The translations under genes were made by a program, and so were the position numbers. DNA of 64,000 nt from Rhodococcus sp. 14-2470-1b (GTDB taxonomy: Bacteria; Actinomycetota; Actinomycetes; Mycobacteriales; Mycobacteriaceae): NCBI RefSeq assembly GCF_002259415.1, contig NZ_NPFY01000003.1, positions 18,765 through 82,764 of the forward strand. The letters are read 5' to 3'. Under the pieces are notes generated by a model, which saw nothing but the letters and a program-made list of their open reading frames with translations, had not been told where the DNA came from and ran no database searches. Of the stretch, positions 60,061 to 64,000 are shown in pieces (the first letter of the stretch is position 1; each line of letters begins with the position of its first letter).

Positions 60061-61527
60061 TCAGTCCTGATCCAGCCTGTCGACGTCGATGCGCGGCGCA
60101 CCCTGCCCCGTTGCTCGGTTGACGATGTAGGTGACCGCCCACAGGACGACGCCGAGCAGGAGCATGGCACCGGCGATCTTGTACTGAATCATCTGCGAAT
60201 CGGTTCGAGCCCACGGTCCCACCAGGAACAGACACAGCACTGCTCCCGCGACCGGCACCCAGAACGGCGCACGGAAGAACGTCTTGTCCGCCCGTTGCTT
60301 CAGCACCAGGCAGGCGACGTTCACCACGGCGAAGACACCGAGCAGCAGCAAGCCGGTGGTTCCCGACAGTGCGCTGACCACCGAATTACCGGACAACCGA
60401 TTGACCACGACAATCAGCACCACCGCGAGCAGCGTGGTGAAAAGGATTGCGGTCCAGGGTGACCGGCGTTTCGGAAGCACCGCTCCGAGCGCCGTCGGCA
60501 GGACTCGCTGACGGGCGAGACCGTAAACGCATCTGCTGGCCATCAACATGTTGATGAGTGCAGTATTGGCCACGGCGAAGACCGTCATGTACGGGAAGAT
60601 CTCGTCGATGGGGAGACTCGGCGCGCCGACGCGCACCACGTGCAACAGAATTCCTTCACTTCCCGAGTCGTAGTTCAGCGGTAGAACGGCGATGACCGCG
60701 ACAACGACCAACACGTAGATCAGGCAGGCGATTCCGAGACCGGACAACATCATCTTCGGAAAGATCTTCTGCGGCTCTTTCGTCTCCTCGACCATGTTCA
60801 CGGAATCCTCGAAACCGACCATGGCGAAGAACGCGATCGTCGTGGCGACCGTCACCGCGAGAAACATGCCTTTCTCGTTCTGGTCCTCGAACACCACGAG
60901 GTTGGCGATATCGCCCTCGGCACTCCCCCGGCCCACCGCGACGAATCCGATCACGATGACAATTGCCAGCGCGGCCATTTCGATACCCGTCAGCACAACG
61001 TTGAATTTCACGGATTCGCCGACGCCTCTGAGGTTGATCGCAGCGAGAAAACCCATGAACAACAGTGCGACGACGAGTTGAGCCGTCGAGCCTGTCGGGA
61101 TGTCGAACCAACCGAGTCCGTCTGTGGTGCTGAATGTTTCGTGTAGCCCGGCGAGCAAATTGCCTGCCACGACGTTCGACGATGTGGCCGCGCTGGTGAT
61201 GCCCGAACAGATCACGGCGAAAGCCACGATGAATGTCGCGAAATGAATTCCGAAAGCTTTGTGGGTGTACAGAGCCGCGCCCGCGGCCTGCGGGTATTTC
61301 GTCACCAGTTCCAGGTAGGAAAAGGCTGTGAGTGTCGCGACGACGAATGCGAGCACGAACGGTACCCACGCGATACCACCGACGTTGGAGATCATGTCGC
61401 CCGTGACGGCGTACACACCTGCACCGAGGATGTCGCCGACGATGAACAGGAGCAGTAGCCCTGGCCCGAGGACGCGTTTCAGTTCGCCTTGTTCTTCTTG
61501 CGCTTCGTCGTGCTTCAGTGTTGCCAT
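60061..61527 (-). CDS. APC-superfamily amino acid permease
   Basis: The 488-residue protein has about 12 membrane spans. The first has the APC signature GDILGAGVYAVTGDM near 32-46, followed by AFSYLELVTKYPQAAGAALY near 67-86 and FAMVGFEDSVNMVEETKEPQKIFPK near 232-256. It resembles cationic amino acid transporters of the APC family; the substrate is not certain. It sits between rpsN and rpsH, dividing the spc gene order. A terminator lies between rpsN and it. Confidence 0.9.
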   Translation of the reverse strand: MATLKHDEAQEEQGELKRVLGPGLLLLFIVGDILGAGVYAVTGDMISNVGGIAWVPFVLAFVVATLTAFSYLELVTKYPQAAGAALYTHKAFGIHFATFIVAFAVICSGITSAATSSNVVAGNLLAGLHETFSTTDGLGWFDIPTGSTAQLVVALLFMGFLAAINLRGVGESVKFNVVLTGIEMAALAIVIVIGFVAVGRGSAEGDIANLVVFEDQNEKGMFLAVTVATTIAFFAMVGFEDSVNMVEETKEPQKIFPKMMLSGLGIACLIYVLVVVAVIAVLPLNYDSGSEGILLHVVRVGAPSLPIDEIFPYMTVFAVANTALINMLMASRCVYGLARQRVLPTALGAVLPKRRSPWTAILFTTLLAVVLIVVVNRLSGNSVVSALSGTTGLLLLGVFAVVNVACLVLKQRADKTFFRAPFWVPVAGAVLCLFLVGPWARTDSQMIQYKIAGAMLLLGVVLWAVTYIVNRATGQGAPRIDVDRLDQD

Positions 61528-61656
61528 GGCGAACCTCCGAAAGCGTCGGTTCGGTTCACGATAGACCTGCAGGCGGGGTCTGGATACTCGAAACGTCCAC
61601 CCGTTGCAGCCGGGTCGATCGACTTCGATAGTGCAGGCAGAGGGCGCACACGAAAA

Positions 61657-61690
61657 ACGGGCGTGGGTTCCTTTCGGAACCCACGCCCGT
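61657..61690 (-). terminator. Rho-independent terminator after rpsN
   Basis: A perfect 15-bp stem (61657-61671, 61676-61690) with a four-base loop is followed on the minus strand by TTTTT (opposite 61653-61657). It is a classic strong terminator 68 bp after rpsN. Confidence 0.93.
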
Positions 61691-61757
61691 CAGCGTGATG
61701 CGTCAGCGTGGTAACTACGCGAGGCCCTGAGACATTGCCGTTTTCAGGGCCTCGAGG

Positions 61758-61943
61758 TCACCAGGAGCTCTTGTGAACGCCGGGGAGTTCTCCGCGGTGC
61801 GCCATTTCGCGAACGCAGATACGGCACAGGCCGAACTTGCGGAACACGGAGTGGGGACGGCCGCAGCGGTTGCAACGCGTGTAACCACGCACTGCGAACT
61901 TCGGCTTCTTGTTGGCCTTGTTGACCAATGCCTTCTTCGCCAT
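61758..61943 (-). CDS. rpsN: 30S ribosomal protein S14, zinc-binding type (type Z)
   Basis: S14 sits in the head of the small subunit. The 61-residue protein has the zinc site [20 protein letters not shown] near 24-43, and the conserved ending [13 protein letters not shown]. It follows rplE by 4 bp and ends its transcript at the terminator. Confidence 0.98.
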   Translation of the reverse strand: MAKKALVNKANKKPKFAVRGYTRCNRCGRPHSVFRKFGLCRICVREMAHRGELPGVHKSSW

Positions 61944-61947
61944 GGAC

Positions 61948-62511
61948 TCAGTTCTCCTTGAACGGGAAGCCGAGGTGCTTGAGCAGCGCGCGGCCTTCTT
62001 CGTTGTTGGTTGCGGTGGTCACCACGGTGATGTCCATGCCGCGCGGACGATCGATCTTGTCCACGTCGATCTCGTGGAACATCGACTGCTCGTTGAGGCC
62101 GAACGTGTAGTTGCCGTTGCCGTCGAACTGCGTGCCGGAAAGGCCGCGGAAGTCCCTGATTCGGGGAAGGGCAATGGAGGTCAGGCGGTCAAGGAACTCC
62201 CACATGCGGTCGCCGCGAAGCGTGACGCGGGCACCGATGGGCATTCCTTCGCGGAGCTTGAACTGTGCGATGGACTTGCGGGCCTTGCGGATCTCCGGCT
62301 TCTGGCCGGTGATCGCTGCCAGGTCGGCAACTGCACCGTTGATCAGCTTCGCGTCGCGGGCGGCGTCGCCGACACCCATGTTGACGACGACCTTGACGAC
62401 ACCGGGGATCTGCATGACGTTGTCGTATGCGAACTCGGTGTTCAGGGCGTCCTTGATCTCGGCGCGGTAGCGCGCCTTCAGCCGGGGCTGCGTGTTCTCA
62501 GTGGTAGTCAT
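61948..62511 (-). CDS. rplE: 50S ribosomal protein L5
   Basis: L5 binds 5S rRNA at the central protuberance. The 187-residue protein has [21 protein letters not shown] near 37-57 and [31 protein letters not shown] near 120-150. I start at ATG 62511 ([12 protein letters not shown]), one base from the rplX stop; the longer open frame has non-family residues. Confidence 0.98.
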   Translation of the reverse strand: MTTTENTQPRLKARYRAEIKDALNTEFAYDNVMQIPGVVKVVVNMGVGDAARDAKLINGAVADLAAITGQKPEIRKARKSIAQFKLREGMPIGARVTLRGDRMWEFLDRLTSIALPRIRDFRGLSGTQFDGNGNYTFGLNEQSMFHEIDVDKIDRPRGMDITVVTTATNNEEGRALLKHLGFPFKEN

Positions 62512-62512
62512 C

Positions 62513-62830
62513 TCAGATGTCCTTCCCGTTCTTCCGGGAAACACGAACGCGCTTGCCGGTCTCTTCGTCGGTCCGGTAGCCCACGCGAGTGGGGTTTCCG
62601 TCCGAGTCGATGACTGCAACGTTCGATACGTGGATCGGGGCTTCCTGCGTGACGATTCCGCCCGAGGATGCGCCACGCTGGTTCGCGGAAACCGCGGTGT
62701 GCTTCTTGATCCGGTTCACGCCCTCGACGAGGACCTTGGAGTCAGCGGGGTAAGCCTGAATGACCTTGCCCTTGGCGCCCTTGTCCTTGCCGGCGATCAC
62801 GAGAACGGTGTCGCCCTTGTGCACCTTCAT
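62513..62830 (-). CDS. rplX: 50S ribosomal protein L24
   Basis: L24 starts assembly of the large subunit. The 105-residue protein has the KOW motif [24 protein letters not shown] near 5-28 and a C-terminal [23 protein letters not shown]. It is adjacent to rplN with no gap. Confidence 0.98.
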   Translation of the reverse strand: MKVHKGDTVLVIAGKDKGAKGKVIQAYPADSKVLVEGVNRIKKHTAVSANQRGASSGGIVTQEAPIHVSNVAVIDSDGNPTRVGYRTDEETGKRVRVSRKNGKDI

Positions 62831-63199
62831 TTACAGCACCTCCGGGGCGAGCGAGACGATCTTCATGAACTTCTTCTCACGCAGCTCGCGGCCGACCGGG
62901 CCGAAGATGCGGGTTCCGCGAGGATCGTTGTCCGGCTTGATCAGCACGGCAGCGTTCTCGTCGAAGCGGATGTACGAACCGTCCGGGCGACGACGCTCCT
63001 TGACGGTACGGACGATGACCGCCTTGACGACCTCGCCCTTCTTGATGTTTCCACCGGGGATGGCGTCCTTCACCGTAGCTACGATGATGTCGCCGATTCC
63101 GGCGTAGCGACGTGACGAGCCACCGAGAACGCGGATGCAAAGGATTTCCTTCGCGCCCGTGTTATCAGCAACGCGTACTCGCGACTCCTGCTGAATCAC
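62831..63199 (-). CDS. rplN: 50S ribosomal protein L14
   Basis: L14 contacts the small subunit and recruits factors. The 122-residue protein starts [37 protein letters not shown], universal for L14. It heads the rplN-rplX-rplE-rpsN transcript. Confidence 0.98.
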   Translation of the reverse strand: MIQQESRVRVADNTGAKEILCIRVLGGSSRRYAGIGDIIVATVKDAIPGGNIKKGEVVKAVIVRTVKERRRPDGSYIRFDENAAVLIKPDNDPRGTRIFGPVGRELREKKFMKIVSLAPEVL

Positions 63200-63313
63200 A
63201 AACTTCTCCTAGACCTGGATGTGCATACGTGCCGGATTTCCGTCCCGACACGCGCGGTCGGCTACCGCGGAGCGGGCGCACGAAGACACACCGCTGCCAC
63301 AGGCAACCGGTCA

Positions 63314-63343
63314 AGTGTAGGGGACGCACCGGATCGATTCCAA
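63314..63343 (-). promoter_or_regulatory. Promoter of the rplN operon
   Basis: On the minus strand TTGGAA (63338-63343) and TACACT (63314-63319) are separated by 18 bases. Both hexamers and the leading CGATTTGGA match the rpsH promoter. The leader before rplN is about 110 nt. Confidence 0.6.
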
Positions 63344-63447
63344 ATCGCGGCTGGTCGACACCTACGCATCCCTCACATCTCCGGGTTACCCGACGCATGG
63401 CGGACTGCGCCTGTGGACCGCGCCGCACGTCGTGCACACTGGAGCAC

Positions 63448-64000
63448 GTGAAGACCCTCGCCCGCGGGGAGAATTGCCCCGCTCCCTCTGGGACGTTGAC
63501 TGTCACGCTCCGGACTTCGGCTGCAGTCGACGTGTCGGCACTTCTGCTCGGCGCAGGTGGCAAAGTGCGCTCGGACGACGACCTGATCTTCTACAACCAG
63601 CCTTCCGGCCCAGGAGTGCAGTACCACCGAGACCCGAGCGGCCACCGGATCACCGTCGACCCCGAACGAATCCCCGCAGCTGTCGAGACAGTGGCCATCA
63701 CTGCCTCTCTCGACGGCACCGGTGCACCGACGTTCGCTGCCTCCGGGCCCGTCGAGACGAGTGTCGACGACTCCACCGGGACCACCGTCGTCATGTATCC
63801 GGCCGACGCATTGGGCGCCGAGAATGCACTCGTCTGTCTCGAGATCTACCGACGCGGTGACGCCTGGAAGATCCGTGCCGTGGGGCAGGGCTTTTCCGAC
63901 GGTTTGGCCGGTGTAGCGACCGCGTTCGGGATCACCATCGACGACGACAAAAGTCCGACGGCCGACACCCCGAGTCCCGAACCCACCCCGAGTCCGACCC
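63448..64000 (+). CDS. TerD-family protein (3' end outside window)
   Basis: The visible 184 codons start at GTG 63448 and run open to the window end. The N-terminus VKTLARGENCPAPSGTLTVT and GKVRSDDDLIFYNQPSGPGVQYHRD match the TerD domain, a calcium-binding fold linked to tellurite and other stress. It is followed by EIYRRGDAWKIRAVGQGFSDGLAGVATAFGI, the typical ending of the domain. A Pro/Thr/Ser-rich tail begins near residue 170 and runs off the window. It is divergent from rplN. Confidence 0.88.
   Translation, partial: MKTLARGENCPAPSGTLTVTLRTSAAVDVSALLLGAGGKVRSDDDLIFYNQPSGPGVQYHRDPSGHRITVDPERIPAAVETVAITASLDGTGAPTFAASGPVETSVDDSTGTTVVMYPADALGAENALVCLEIYRRGDAWKIRAVGQGFSDGLAGVATAFGITIDDDKSPTADTPSPEPTPSPT

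Overview
The window is high-GC actinobacterial chromosome. WhiB3, SigD/RsdA, GuaB3, an ESX-4 type VII secretion locus and an F420-type oxidoreductase all point to the Mycobacteriales. Gene order follows the Mycobacterium tuberculosis block that runs from guaA/choD/guaB to the alpha and spc ribosomal operons. Inserted genes and gene style suggest a Rhodococcus- or Nocardia-type genome. That placement is an inference from remembered gene order, because no database search was possible. It is mostly a conserved core segment, not a phage or genomic island. No tRNA, rRNA, insertion sequence or CRISPR array was seen.

Layout. 1-2440: a partial NADP-binding oxidoreductase, a PspC membrane protein and a small membrane protein. 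2448-8969: guaA, choD, guaB3 and guaB2, all on the minus strand (GMP synthesis plus a GMC flavoenzyme). 9307-13283: DUF5319, rsdA-sigD, an unknown gene and whiB3. 13357-15368: groES-groEL1 under a CIRCE operator, divergent from a membrane-anchored Hsp70-like ATPase (15810-17399). 17412-25774: one tightly packed minus-strand operon glmS-nnrD-alr-hydrolase-tsaE-tsaB-rimI-tsaD, joining amino-sugar and D-alanine supply for the wall to tRNA t6A modification. 25879-32022: a hydrolase-fold protein without its nucleophile, three minus-strand genes that look linked to type VII secretion, an LLM flavoprotein and glmM. 32042-33555: rpsI, rplM and a DksA/TraR zinc-finger gene.

33674-48025 is a complete ESX-4 locus: esxT, esxU, a secretion-associated actin-fold membrane protein, eccC, eccD, mycP, eccB and eccE. 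An LLM oxidoreductase sits between eccC and eccD. EccC drives export of the EsxU/EsxT pair, EccB/C/D/E form the membrane complex and MycP is the membrane-anchored protease.

48623-63199 holds truA and the ribosomal clusters rplQ-rpoA-rpsD-rpsK-rpsM-rpmJ-infA, then map-adk-secY, then rplO-rpmD-rpsE-rplR-rplF-rpsH, and finally rpsN-rplE-rplX-rplN. The spc operon is interrupted: a strong terminator follows rpsN, an APC-family permease is inserted, and rpsH has its own promoter that resembles the rplN promoter. The window ends in a truncated TerD-family gene.

The most interesting signals are the split spc operon, the two actin/Hsp70-fold membrane proteins with Pro-rich outer regions, the ESX-4-linked accessory genes, the nucleophile-less hydrolase, and a terminator lying inside the 5' end of truA.
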